This document shows, one piece after another, positions 33,110-42,374 of a stretch of DNA of 64,000 nucleotides. The notes under the pieces are model-generated. The model did no database searches, was not told the DNA's origin, and saw nothing but the letters and a program-made list of their open reading frames with translations. Source of the DNA: Hoeflea_A sp965249925 (GTDB lineage Bacteria; Pseudomonadota; Alphaproteobacteria; Rhizobiales; Rhizobiaceae); contig OZ252260.1 of the NCBI GenBank assembly GCA_965249925.1, positions 1,054,001 to 1,118,000 of the forward strand, written 5' to 3'. Each line of letters opens with the position of its first letter. Within the stretch, counting starts at the first letter, position 1. The translations under genes and the position numbers were made by a program.

Positions 33110-35455
33110 ATGAAGAGGCTCTGTCTCTGCACCACGTTGGTTTTGACCTTTTCCGGGTTTCAGTTCTCGGTTGAAGCGACGCCCCTTTTCCCGGCCAGCG
33201 CGCTGCGAGCCGCGGCCGACATCGCATCGACCGGACACCAAACGCAAAACATGTTTTTAATCGCATTGCGCAAGGAGCGCAGCGGCGCATTTGTTCCGGA
33301 GGCGGACACCGAAGCCGCGCGGACCCAGACCGACCCTGAAACGATACGGCAGATTCGGAAGGATGCCGAGCTTGGATATCCCAGTGCGCAGAACTGGTTG
33401 GGCTACCTGTACGAGACCGGCGACGGTGTCCTGAAGGATACCGGAGAGGCGGTCCGTTGGTACCGCGCCGCCGCGGTCCAGGGATACGCCATGGCGCAGA
33501 CCAATCTCGGCGTTATGTACGAGCTGGGCAGCGGTGTGCTGCAGGATGACGCCGAAGCCGTCCGGTGGTATCGCGAGGCTGCCGGCCAGGGCGATCCGAC
33601 CGGGCAGGCCTATCTTGCATACATGTATCATCACGGCCGTGGCGTGCCGCAGAATTACCAAGAGGCCGCCAATTGGTATCGACTTGCGGCGGACCAAGGC
33701 AATGACTTCGGCCAGGTCGGATTCGGCCTGCTTTACGAGGACGGCAACGGCGTTGCCCAGGACGACAACGAGGCGGCCCGCTGGTTTCGTTTGGCGGCCG
33801 ATCAGAACAACGCGCACGGACAGTTTCATCTGGCGCGCATGTACCGCCGCGGCCGGGGCGTCGAAGAAGATGCGGCTGAAGCGGCACGGCTCTATCGCCT
33901 GGCGGCTGAGAAAGGACAGACGGACGCCCAGACCAGTCTCGCCTATCTGCTTTACAACGGCGACGGCATTTCAAAGGACCTGGAAGAAGCCGCCACCTGG
34001 TTTCGCGCCGCCGCCGAACAGGACGCAGTGGAGGCGCAGTTTCGCTTGGGCTACATGCTGGAAGCCGGCGAGGGCATGGAAACGGACCTGGCGGAGGCGC
34101 TTGACTGGTATGCACGGGCCGCCGAACAGGGCCATACTTTTGCGCAATACAACCTTGCGCTGATGTATGATCTGGGTCGCGGCACAGACCAAAACGACGA
34201 CCTGGCGGTCAAGTGGTACCGGGCCGCGGCGGAACAGGGAGATGTCGACGCACAGGTCAATCTCGGGAGCATGTATTTCCACGGCACGGGCGTGCCTCAG
34301 GACGATGCGGTGGCGCTCAAGTGGTTCCACAAGGCGGCGGAGCAACAAGAACCGACGGCTCTGACCAATGTCGGCATGATGTTTGATCTCGGACGCGGCG
34401 TGCCGGTGGACGACGAGCAGGCCATCCGCTGGTATCGTCGGGCGGCGGACCTCGGACACGCGCGCGGCCAGTTCAATCTGGCCCTTATGTACGATGCTGG
34501 AGAAGGGACCTCTAAGAACGCGTCCGAAGCGGCCAAGTGGTATCGGGCCGCGGCGGAGCAGGGATATATCGATGCCCAGGTCAATCTTGGCAATCTTTAT
34601 GCCTCCGGTGGCGGCGTCGCGCAGGATGATGCCGAAGCTGTCAAATGGTACCAGGCGGCCGCAGATCAGGGGGACGCCCTGGCGCAGGCCAACCTGGGAT
34701 TCATGTATGAGTACGGCAGAGGCGTCGCAAAAAACCAGGCGGAAGCAATCCGACTGTACCGCGCGGCAGCCGACCAGGGAGACAGGCTCGGTCAGTACAA
34801 TCTCGGCGTGATGTATCTGTTCGGCGAGGGTCTCGATATCGATCTCGACCGGGGTTTGGATCTGCTGCGTGCGGCGGCGGAACAGAATCTGTCACAGGCC
34901 CACTACCAGATGGGACGGCTTCACCAGTACGGCCACGGCGTCGACCGGGACAAGGCCAGGGCGGCCGCGTTTTTTCGGACTGCCGCGGCGCAGGACTTGG
35001 CGGACGCCCAATACAGCCTCGGCTTGTTGCACACGGCTGGCGACGGTGTGGAACGCGATGCGGCGCAGGCTGTCGCCTTATTCAGGGCGGCGGCGGAGCA
35101 GGATCACACGGAAGCACAGTTCGAGCTCGCCACCGCGCTCGACACCGGCAACGGTGTGACGCAGGATACGGTCGAGGCCGCGGACTGGTATCGGCTGGCG
35201 GCCGAAAAGGGACATGCCGAGGCGCAGTATCAACTGGCCAAGCTCTACGATGACGCCGCCGGCATGCCGTCGGACCCCGCCGAGGCCCGCAAATGGTATA
35301 CGGCCGCAGCCGAACAGGGTTCGCTGAAAGCACGGTTCCGGCTGCTGATCCTGTCGGCAAAGCACCCGGCGTCTGATGATTCGGAAACCGGGCCAGCGAA
35401 TACCGCCACGTCGCCCGACGGTTCCGGCGCTTGGCAGGACGCCAGGTGGCCGTAG
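33110..35455 (+). CDS. exported Sel1-repeat protein with 18 repeats
   Basis: 781 residues from ATG 33110, where a signal peptide begins (MKRLCLCTTLVLTFSGFQF, cleavage near VEA-TP). The frame extends upstream to 32804, but that part has no family resemblance. From residue 90 to about 737 there are 18 consecutive 36-residue Sel1 (SLR) units of the form A-Q-x-x-L-G-x-M-Y-x-x-G-x-G-V-x-x-D-x-x-E-A-x-x-W-Y-R-x-A-A-E-Q-G, then a partial unit and a polar tail. The array forms a right-handed superhelix used for protein-protein contacts. Units are similar to each other, suggesting internal duplication. Single gene; partner unknown. Confidence 0.92.
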   Translation: MKRLCLCTTLVLTFSGFQFSVEATPLFPASALRAAADIASTGHQTQNMFLIALRKERSGAFVPEADTEAARTQTDPETIRQIRKDAELGYPSAQNWLGYLYETGDGVLKDTGEAVRWYRAAAVQGYAMAQTNLGVMYELGSGVLQDDAEAVRWYREAAGQGDPTGQAYLAYMYHHGRGVPQNYQEAANWYRLAADQGNDFGQVGFGLLYEDGNGVAQDDNEAARWFRLAADQNNAHGQFHLARMYRRGRGVEEDAAEAARLYRLAAEKGQTDAQTSLAYLLYNGDGISKDLEEAATWFRAAAEQDAVEAQFRLGYMLEAGEGMETDLAEALDWYARAAEQGHTFAQYNLALMYDLGRGTDQNDDLAVKWYRAAAEQGDVDAQVNLGSMYFHGTGVPQDDAVALKWFHKAAEQQEPTALTNVGMMFDLGRGVPVDDEQAIRWYRRAADLGHARGQFNLALMYDAGEGTSKNASEAAKWYRAAAEQGYIDAQVNLGNLYASGGGVAQDDAEAVKWYQAAADQGDALAQANLGFMYEYGRGVAKNQAEAIRLYRAAADQGDRLGQYNLGVMYLFGEGLDIDLDRGLDLLRAAAEQNLSQAHYQMGRLHQYGHGVDRDKARAAAFFRTAAAQDLADAQYSLGLLHTAGDGVERDAAQAVALFRAAAEQDHTEAQFELATALDTGNGVTQDTVEAADWYRLAAEKGHAEAQYQLAKLYDDAAGMPSDPAEARKWYTAAAEQGSLKARFRLLILSAKHPASDDSETGPANTATSPDGSGAWQDARWP

Positions 35456-35470
35456 GAGTGGAGTGTGAGT

Positions 35471-35712
35471 AGAGCAAGTTGCGACCAGAATGAATCATTT
35501 GATGGCGGAAAATCGGCTCACTCGGCAAGGCGCGTCGCGCAGCGCGATGTGGTGCATCGGGCAAGCGGCGCAACGGTGAGCGCGTCTCGCAAATTCGTCC
35601 AGTGGACGAATTTAGCGCGAACGATGGGCCGATTTGCCGCCACCCTGGATAGGTCTATCGTGCTGAAAACATAGGGTGAATCAAATGCTTCATTCTGGCC
35701 GCAACTTGCTCT
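35471..35712. repeat. 242-bp nested inverted-repeat element (MITE/REP-like)
   Basis: Three nested inverted pairs share one centre. Outer arms are 35471-35503 against 35680-35712, 33 bp with 2 mismatches. Middle arms are about 35504-35520 against 35628-35644, 17 bp with 2 mismatches. The inner perfect 10-bp pair is AAATTCGTCC / GGACGAATTT (35591-35600 and 35604-35613). The right outer arm includes the last codons and stop of the neighbouring hydrolase gene. It separates two convergent genes. It could be a small non-autonomous element or a strong structured terminator; the sequence shows only the symmetry. Confidence 0.8.
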
Positions 35713-36583
35713 GGCGCAGAAACGCGGTGATATGCACGGCTATCTCCGCTGCCTGTGCCTCTTCCATATGACAATGGTGATGGCCATCGAGCTGAATAGT
35801 CGTCAGATCGCCAACCTGCGCCCTCGCCCGAACGGCAAGCTCTGTCATCCATGTATGGTTGGCCAGCCCCTGCTCGAAGGTCATCCACAGGACCGGCATC
35901 GTCAGGGCGCGCAGAATCGCATCGCCCTGCGGCTGGTTCAACTTGACCGGCGATTTGCCGAACAGCCGCGCATCGCCGGTCCACACGAAGGAGCCGTCGC
36001 GCGCCCTGAGCGCCCGTTCGGCGATTTTCTCTGTGATGTGTTCGGGTGTTCCGTAACCGACCCGCCGCGCGATGTAGGAATCGCGATTTTCGAATACGCG
36101 TTCCGGTCGCCTTGCGTAACGCGTACGGTCGGTCAATGCCGCCCTCAACTGCTCGACGAATGCACTGTCGTCAACCGGCGGCGGTAGCAGCGCATCCAGC
36201 GTGATCAGACGATCCACCCGATCCGGAGAGGTTGCTGCCAGAATCGCGGCGATAAAGCCGCCACGCGAATGCCCGAGCAGCGTGCAGCGGTTCCAGTTCA
36301 ACTGATCCATGATCTGCAACAGCTGCGGGACATCGTCCCAGACCTGATAGGTCGCGTCGGCGGATCGATGGGCGCTGTGCCCATGTCCGGTGAGATCGAT
36401 GGCGACGATACGGCAGTGCGGCAACCTCGCCGCCAGTGCCTCGAAACTGCCGGCGTTGTCGAGCCAGCCGTGCAGCGCCAGGACCGGAACGCCATCGGCC
36501 GGTCCCCAGCCCAGGCCGGCTATACGCAGGCCGTCGACCATCCACGACAATTCCTGCGGCCGGCTGAATGGTGTCACGGTCAT
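35690..36583 (-). CDS. alpha/beta hydrolase (serine hydrolase-like, SERHL type)
   Basis: 297 residues. The alpha/beta-hydrolase core is clear: oxyanion-hole motif LALHGWLDNAGSFEAL (about 35-50), IDLTGHGHS, the nucleophile elbow GHSRGG (about 104) and the terminal histidine in LDGHHHCHME (about 275). The HGWLDNAGSF sequence is characteristic of the SERHL/MEST-like subgroup. Cytoplasmic, substrate unknown. Its final codons (RQSKLRPE) lie within the right arm of the palindromic element, so the C-terminus may have been altered by that element. Confidence 0.88.
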   Translation of the reverse strand: MTVTPFSRPQELSWMVDGLRIAGLGWGPADGVPVLALHGWLDNAGSFEALAARLPHCRIVAIDLTGHGHSAHRSADATYQVWDDVPQLLQIMDQLNWNRCTLLGHSRGGFIAAILAATSPDRVDRLITLDALLPPPVDDSAFVEQLRAALTDRTRYARRPERVFENRDSYIARRVGYGTPEHITEKIAERALRARDGSFVWTGDARLFGKSPVKLNQPQGDAILRALTMPVLWMTFEQGLANHTWMTELAVRARAQVGDLTTIQLDGHHHCHMEEAQAAEIAVHITAFLRQSKLRPE

Positions 36584-36775
36584 GCGCTCTTTCGCTCCGG
36601 TCGAAACTCAGTTGTGGCCCTTCAATTGCAGCGCGCGCCGCCGAACGCAACCCCGTATTCGGCGGATCGCCATCCAAAAGACAGGCCTGCCCCTGACATA
36701 TGCACGACGCCAATTGATTTTGCGGATGCCGCATGCAAGGTGTTGGCTGTTGTGCTCGAGTATGGCGGTGCCGCG

Positions 36776-37945
36776 TTGACGAAACCCCGATTGCTTGTAT
36801 CGATCTTTGCGGTCTCGGTGGTGCTGGCCTCCTGCCAAAGCGAGCCCGCTGCGTTCAACGTGCAACCGGTGTCGCCCAGCGACGTCATGGCCGTTCGGAC
36901 GGTCTTTACCGCGACAAGCAGAGCGCCCTCCGACGATCCATCGCAGATGTTCGACGGCCAACGCTCCATGCAACTGAGCTTCGTCGAACTTGACATCGGC
37001 ATACCGGAGCAACACCGGCCGGGCCGGGTTGAGCGCGCCGCGTCCGGTCACGATCCCGCCAGACACTTCACTCTGGTCGGCCGCCGGTCGATTCCCGATG
37101 CGGCGGTGTTCAAGCGGGACATCAACCGAAGCCTGCGTCAACTGCCGGCCGGCAACCGGGATCTGTTCATTTTCGTGCATGGCTACAACAACAGTTTCGC
37201 CAGCGGCGTCTTTCGCCAGTCCCAGATGCTGCACGATTTCGGCAGCGAAGCCGTCGCGCTGCATTATTCTTGGCCTTCCATCGCCAAACCACAGGGCTAC
37301 GTCTACGACCGCGACAGCGCCATCTTCGCCGAGGACGGGCTTGTCGAAGTCCTGCGCATGGCCGCCGCGTCGGATGCCGGCAACGTCACCCTGTTCGCCC
37401 ATTCGATGGGATCGCAGGTCACCATGCAGGCGTTGCGGCTGCTGGCGGTGTCAGGTGACCGGCGGACGCTGGCCGGGCTGGACACGGTGGTCCTCGCGGC
37501 ACCCGATGTCGACATCGACGTGTTTGACCGGGCACTGGCTGATCTCGGTCCGAACCGACCTCGGGAAATCGCCGTTCTGGCATCGCAGAACGATAACGCG
37601 CTGCGCTTTTCCAGCACCCTGCGTGGCGGCCACCCGCGTGTCGGTCAGGGCCAAAACGCCGAGTTTCTCCGGGACCGCGGTATTGTCGTCTTCGATGTAT
37701 CGGACCTCGACGGCGGCGGACACGCGACGTTCGCCGGATCCCCGACATTGATCGAAATCGTGCGCAGCGACGCGCTGAGACAGACCGTGGAAAGCGCTCG
37801 CGAGGAACAGGCCGAGGCGGTGGTCATCAACAGCGCCGGCGACGCCGCCTCGCTTTTGATCTTTTTGCCCGGCCGGGCGTTGTCGGCTGTCGCCGGCTGC
37901 ACCGATTGCCCGCCGTCCGACACGACGATCGAGCCGCAGCGGTGA
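36776..37945 (+). CDS. lipoprotein with DUF900-type alpha/beta hydrolase domain
   Basis: About 389 residues if it starts at TTG 36776; GTG 36740 is an alternative. The TTG start gives a well-formed lipoprotein signal (MTKPRLLVSIFAVSVVLASCQS, lipobox LASC). The frame extends upstream to 36269 but that part overlaps the opposite gene. The body has FIFVHGYNNSFASGVFRQSQ, YSWPS and the nucleophile motif FAHSMGSQV, followed by LAAPDVDIDVF, which is the DUF900/YjfP-like hydrolase pattern. A two-cysteine segment (AGCTDCPPSD) ends the protein. It would be anchored to a membrane facing the periplasm. Substrate unknown. Confidence 0.85.
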   Translation: MTKPRLLVSIFAVSVVLASCQSEPAAFNVQPVSPSDVMAVRTVFTATSRAPSDDPSQMFDGQRSMQLSFVELDIGIPEQHRPGRVERAASGHDPARHFTLVGRRSIPDAAVFKRDINRSLRQLPAGNRDLFIFVHGYNNSFASGVFRQSQMLHDFGSEAVALHYSWPSIAKPQGYVYDRDSAIFAEDGLVEVLRMAAASDAGNVTLFAHSMGSQVTMQALRLLAVSGDRRTLAGLDTVVLAAPDVDIDVFDRALADLGPNRPREIAVLASQNDNALRFSSTLRGGHPRVGQGQNAEFLRDRGIVVFDVSDLDGGGHATFAGSPTLIEIVRSDALRQTVESAREEQAEAVVINSAGDAASLLIFLPGRALSAVAGCTDCPPSDTTIEPQR

Positions 37946-38032
37946 GGGGCTGAGGCTCTGCCATTGTCGGTCGCGTCGCAGTATCGGCGAGCGTTCTCGT
38001 GGTACGGCATATGTTGACCGGATCTCTTACCG

Positions 38033-39652
38033 GTGGCATTGGTGGGGCATCAACCTAGCGGCGAAAAGCCCATCCTCCGGCGCCCAGCTCTCTTCTTGAT
38101 CACATTGACACACAATACTATCGAACAATTCAAACAGGTCCGTGTTGAGTTAATACTTCTCGCGGTTGTGTTTCTGCCAATACTCATTTGGTATGGCAGT
38201 GGTGATGTTGACAATGATGAAGCGATTTACTCATTCGCAGCTCAAAAGATGGTTGAGACCGGCGATTGGCTCACCCCGGTATACATATTTCATGGTAATC
38301 CTCCGTTTTTAGAAAAACCGCCTCTAAAGATGTGGTTGACGGCGTTAACTCTTGAACTGGGTGCTCCAGAGAATAACTGGGGTTTGCGTCTTGTCGATCT
38401 TGTCATGACTGCATTGACTTTTGTGTATTTGTTCCTGTTCGCACGCCGGATTGGCGGACGATGGGCCGGTGTTTTTGCAGGCGTCGTATTTTTTACAATG
38501 AAATTTCCGTTTCTCAATAGCGGCATGCTTTTCAATAAGATGGAAAGCGTATTGGTCCTTCAATACACGGCTGGTTTGTATCATTTTGCCGCCTGGACAG
38601 ACGAAGAATCACGAAAAAGATTCCATATCACGGCGATAGGTGTTTATTTCGTAATTGGGTTCATGAGCAAATTTGTGGCGGCACTGTTCATGCCGCTCAT
38701 CATGCTAATCGTGATAGCCTTCAATGCAAAATTATTGAAGCGTTTTCTTAAAGAAATTTATTTCTGGTTGTTGATAGGTTTCATATCGGCGATCCTGATC
38801 ATACCTTGGTTTTTGTATCAATATGATCAGTATGGTTTTCCTTTCTGGCATAGTATTTTTGGCATGCATGTTGTAAAGAGATTAACCAGTTATCTAGATG
38901 TAAGCCATCTGCAACCTTGGAATTATTACTTATTGTTTACAAATAGAATTGCGATAAGCACGGGTATTTACGTCTCTCTTTTTGCGGGTTTGTATTATTT
39001 GGGGCGGAGTTATTTTGCGTCGCGAGATCCAAAAATAGCGATTGTTTTCATATGGTTTATCCTTCCCGTAACGCTGATTTCGATAATGACGTCAAAACTG
39101 CATGCATACATCTATCCGTTTTTTCCGCCCTTGGCCGTTGTCTGCGGCGTCGGATTGGCGAAACTGTTGACAGAAACGTCTTTTGGTCGTGTGCGTTATG
39201 TCTTTTTTGCGATTGCGTTGGCGCCGGTTGCGGCGTCGTATTTCGAGGTCGTCAATGACCTTAAGACGAGACCCAGTTTCTTTACGACCCTGACATCGTG
39301 TTTGGGGCAGATTCAGAGCGGGTCGATACCGGTTGCGTTTTTCAATCCAACCCGTCCGGCTAATCATGTGTTCAGATACTATGGGTTTTCAGATTACCTG
39401 GATGCCGATTTGGATGTCCTCGACAGGACTCTGTTTGGCAATGACCCTGCGCCGGCTTGGTTGCCCGAGAGTTTCTATCAGCAGGCGGTAAGTGCCGATT
39501 CACGCTTTGGCGGCGTTGAAGCCTATCGGATGCCGATCGCTGTTTTGATTGCATCGCCCTCAACTCGGGAGCCGGCCGTGCTTCTGTTGCCAGACACTTT
39601 CTCGGGGTGTGGCGACGAGATTAGTCTGGCGGGAGCAACGCAGGTTCAATAA
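38033..39652 (+). CDS. ArnT-like glycosyltransferase (GT39/PMT family), atypical base composition
   Basis: 539 residues with about 11-12 transmembrane helices. The first loop carries the catalytic acidic motif of the family (GDVDNDEAIYSFAAQKM, with D-x-D/E pair) and FLEKPPLKMWL, both typical of ArnT/PMT-type transferases that move sugars from polyprenyl-phosphate donors to lipids or proteins. Base composition is clearly more AT-rich than all neighbours and codon use differs, suggesting transfer from another genome. The GTG start is chosen because no better one exists; a start within the next 30 codons is possible. Acceptor and sugar unknown. Confidence 0.85.
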   Translation: MALVGHQPSGEKPILRRPALFLITLTHNTIEQFKQVRVELILLAVVFLPILIWYGSGDVDNDEAIYSFAAQKMVETGDWLTPVYIFHGNPPFLEKPPLKMWLTALTLELGAPENNWGLRLVDLVMTALTFVYLFLFARRIGGRWAGVFAGVVFFTMKFPFLNSGMLFNKMESVLVLQYTAGLYHFAAWTDEESRKRFHITAIGVYFVIGFMSKFVAALFMPLIMLIVIAFNAKLLKRFLKEIYFWLLIGFISAILIIPWFLYQYDQYGFPFWHSIFGMHVVKRLTSYLDVSHLQPWNYYLLFTNRIAISTGIYVSLFAGLYYLGRSYFASRDPKIAIVFIWFILPVTLISIMTSKLHAYIYPFFPPLAVVCGVGLAKLLTETSFGRVRYVFFAIALAPVAASYFEVVNDLKTRPSFFTTLTSCLGQIQSGSIPVAFFNPTRPANHVFRYYGFSDYLDADLDVLDRTLFGNDPAPAWLPESFYQQAVSADSRFGGVEAYRMPIAVLIASPSTREPAVLLLPDTFSGCGDEISLAGATQVQ

Positions 39653-39887
39653 AAATCGTGCCCAGCAGGGCACCAGGTTGTCGGGGCAATCTACAATCAG
39701 GCCAGGTTGGCTGGACAGACATCTTTGACCGGACCCGACCCAATGCTAACCAAAATAGCAATGTGCGCGGATCACGGACCCATTCGAACAGCCGAGCAAG
39801 TTCGCGGCGGTTTCCGGCTCACGACATGAACAAACGACCGAATGTACCTGTGGTTCGCGAAGGGCCGAGACCCGGCACAGCGGACCG
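39653..39887. other. gap between the GT39 gene and the AlsD-like gene
   Basis: 235 nt between two convergent genes. I see no gene, strong hairpin or repeat. Confidence 0.5.
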
Positions 39888-40760
39888 TCAGTCAAGGTCC
39901 CAGTTGTGCCAGTCGAGCCGTTCTACCCGCATCCACGCAACCGATGCGGACTCCAGGCTCATATCAATGACGTGACCGACGAGCGAGCGATCGGCCGAGA
40001 CGAAGTGATAGTGATACGGCACCTCGAACAAGACATTGGTCGCCGGCGGTGCACGGATCCCGACCACTTCGATATCCACGTCGCTGGCACTCTTCATAGT
40101 CTGCGCGACTGCCGCTTCGCCGACCTGCGCCTGACCGTCCTTGACGTATTCTGTCAACTTCGGGGTCAGCGGCGGTCCTTCGATGATATAGCGGAGCGAT
40201 GTCGCCTTGCCCTTGAGGTGGAATACGAAAAGCTGCGACTCGGTGTAGCGGAACTCCTCATCGAGTAGCACTTGGAGCGCGTCGACGCTGGCGACCCTGC
40301 CGAGTTCGATGGTGTGCTGAGGTTCGAAATTGATGATGGTGGCGAACGGACTTACGTCGTCGTCCTGGAGCTCCCTCACTTCCCCGGTCTCTGCCTCGAC
40401 TGCAAACCACTCGCCGCCGACCCCGATTACTTCACCCAGCGGATCGAGAGACGGATTCGAGAGGATGCCCAACCCGGTGTCCCCAAGGCCGGTCATCTCG
40501 TTCCACGCGAAGAGCCTCAGAGCAACTGGCACGTCGCGGGGGTACCAGGCGACCGTCCAGCCGAACTGCGTGGCGTCGGCCGACTGCGAGTGATCATGCA
40601 AGGGAGCAACGGGCGTCACTCCGTCGGTCTTCCCCGAGTCCTCTCCGGAACTGATGCCCGCGCCGATGAGCACAACCAAGGCGACCGCCGCTGCAACAGC
40701 ATATACGCCGCCACTTCGCACGCCCAGCTTTGCTGCCCTTGGCGCCTTGCGTCTACTCAT
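39888..40760 (-). CDS. membrane-anchored acetolactate decarboxylase-like protein
   Basis: 290 residues. The N-terminus has a basic start and one hydrophobic helix (about 19-36), so the domain is probably outside the cytoplasm. The rest resembles alpha-acetolactate decarboxylase (AlsD/BudA): GLGILSNPSLDPLGEVIGVGGEWFAV corresponds to the family's G-L-G-T-F...L-D-G-E block, SPFATIINFEP to PFAVVTFF, and YHYHFVSADRSLVGHVID keeps the zinc ligands H250, H252 and H263 with the family spacing. Known members are soluble enzymes making acetoin; an anchored form is unusual. No acetolactate synthase or acetoin genes are nearby. Family call is by eye. Confidence 0.72.
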   Translation of the reverse strand: MSRRKAPRAAKLGVRSGGVYAVAAAVALVVLIGAGISSGEDSGKTDGVTPVAPLHDHSQSADATQFGWTVAWYPRDVPVALRLFAWNEMTGLGDTGLGILSNPSLDPLGEVIGVGGEWFAVEAETGEVRELQDDDVSPFATIINFEPQHTIELGRVASVDALQVLLDEEFRYTESQLFVFHLKGKATSLRYIIEGPPLTPKLTEYVKDGQAQVGEAAVAQTMKSASDVDIEVVGIRAPPATNVLFEVPYHYHFVSADRSLVGHVIDMSLESASVAWMRVERLDWHNWDLD

Positions 40761-41098
40761 GCCGACACCCGGTTGGCGCGGACCCCATCCAGGCGGTGAG
40801 AAACCGGCGTCTGGGTTTTCTCCGAGGCCGCGGCGCGACCGCTCTTATCAGACTGTCTGCGGTAGCGTGATGGGGCGCACTTATCATTGGTTTTGAACTC
40901 CTCGGAACCGCCACAATTTGCTTCAGCCGAAATACCCAGCTTCGAACTATTACTTGGTGAGCGTTTACGAATCGTGTTGGTCAACGGTTTTCTGGTTCGT
41001 TTCCTACCGTTGTCCAAAGGACACCGCGAGCAAATCGAACAACTCCGTCAGCGTACAGCGACGGGGCGGGACTGTCCCGCCGCCGCCGCCGCGTTCGG
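40761..41098. other. 338-bp gap between the AlsD-like gene and the MBL hydrolase gene
   Basis: No gene seen. Next to the MBL stop codon is a GC palindrome, GGCGGGAC-T-GTCCCGCC (41065-41081), which may act as a weak terminator without a T-tract for the MBL gene. The remainder has lower GC than surroundings and no recognised signal. Confidence 0.5.
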
Positions 41099-42220
41099 TC
41101 AGCGAAAGGCCGCGCCAGCGCGATTTTCTGCGCCACGCTGCACGGCGACGAAGCCGGCGACGGCGCGCAGAACCTCGAAGCGCGGGTTGCCGCCGACGCC
41201 GTGCCAGTGTGGATACTTGCCCTCCAGCTGAAAGGCGATGGCGTCGGCCTCACCCGCGTCGAGCACATTGTCCTCGATGGCCGACGCCACGGCGTCGGAG
41301 AGGTCTTCGAGATAGCGGCGCTGCGGCTCGAGCTTCGCCATCAGCGGACCGTGTTCGCCATGGCCGATATAAATGGTCGTATCGGCCGGATAACGGGCGG
41401 CGATCTCGTCGAGTTGGATCAACCAGTTGTCGAGACTCTCAAGCGGTGCCGGTACGAAACCGTCGTTGATCAGGTCTCCGACGAAGAGAATATCGTGGTC
41501 GCGGAGATAGAGCATCGAGGTCACTTCTGCCTCGCTCGCTCCTTTCTTGTGAACCTCAAAGCGCAGTCCGCCCAGTTCCACCATGTCGCCGTTGGCGATG
41601 ACACGGTCCGGCAGAGTCGCACTGATGACCTGTTGCGAGGGAAAAAGCTCGCCGTGACGGGCCTTACGGGCCGCGTTGTAGCCGCGGCTGTCTTCGCGCA
41701 TGGAGCGGATTGTTTCTTCAGCCGCGAAGACGGGGGCATCGGGAAAAGCTGTCTTGAACACCGACAGACCGCCGTAGTGATCCGTGTGAGCATGGGTGAT
41801 AAAAATGCCGAGCACCGGCTTTTTCAAGGTCTGGATATGGCGTACGGCGCGCTCGGCCTCCGGAAAAACACGCTGGGTATCGATGACGATCACACCCTCT
41901 TCGGTCTCGACCCAGTGCGTGTTTGTGGTGTCAACGAGCTTCGGCTGCGCTGCGAAACTGTGCACTTTGGGATCTTCGGCAGCAAAGGCGGAAGGTATGG
42001 CAACCAGAAGTACCAGGGATGCAAGTCCGGAGAAGATCGCGGAACGATGGGTCTTTTTTGGAACCTTCACCAGCGAAGGTGTTGGCAAAGCCCTGCCTCG
42101 CTTGCAGATCGGGAACAGCGCGAGCATCACCTTTACGGCCTGAAGCAGAATAAAAGCGCCAGTCGAGAGGCGCATCACGGCAAGACCCGAGGTCAGCCGA
42201 CGTTTTTCAGTGACAGGCAT
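41099..42220 (-). CDS. exported MBL-fold metallo-hydrolase
   Basis: 373 residues from ATG 42220, placed by an AGGGGAGA site about 6 nt upstream. After about 55 residues there is a signal-peptide-like segment ending in IPSAFAAED; the long region before it is odd, and an internal start could be the real one. The metallo-beta-lactamase fold has the metal motifs THAHTDHYGG, an aspartate in FVGDLIND and the late histidine in YIGHGEHGP. Substrate unknown; the fold includes hydrolases of esters, lactones and sulfur compounds. Divergent from a TetR regulator that probably controls it. Confidence 0.86.
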   Translation of the reverse strand: MPVTEKRRLTSGLAVMRLSTGAFILLQAVKVMLALFPICKRGRALPTPSLVKVPKKTHRSAIFSGLASLVLLVAIPSAFAAEDPKVHSFAAQPKLVDTTNTHWVETEEGVIVIDTQRVFPEAERAVRHIQTLKKPVLGIFITHAHTDHYGGLSVFKTAFPDAPVFAAEETIRSMREDSRGYNAARKARHGELFPSQQVISATLPDRVIANGDMVELGGLRFEVHKKGASEAEVTSMLYLRDHDILFVGDLINDGFVPAPLESLDNWLIQLDEIAARYPADTTIYIGHGEHGPLMAKLEPQRRYLEDLSDAVASAIEDNVLDAGEADAIAFQLEGKYPHWHGVGGNPRFEVLRAVAGFVAVQRGAENRAGAAFR

Positions 42221-42283
42221 GACAGTTCTCCCCTGTGTCGTGGAAGCCGCCAATCGGCTCCACTCGAACCGGAAATTGTTATG

Positions 42284-42299
42284 TTGACATTGATGTCAA
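42284..42299. promoter_or_regulatory. palindrome between the MBL and TetR genes, candidate TetR operator
   Basis: TTGACAT-TG-ATGTCAA, two perfect 7-bp arms, in the middle of the 154-nt divergent gap. TetR-family regulators commonly bind such sites between themselves and a divergent target. TTGACAT could also double as a -35 element. Binding is inferred. Confidence 0.6.
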
Positions 42300-42374
42300 G
42301 AATACTGTTCATTGATTTCCCGACACGAGCTTCACAGTGGCGTGAGCGCGTCGAAGGAACGCAGGGAGGGTGGA

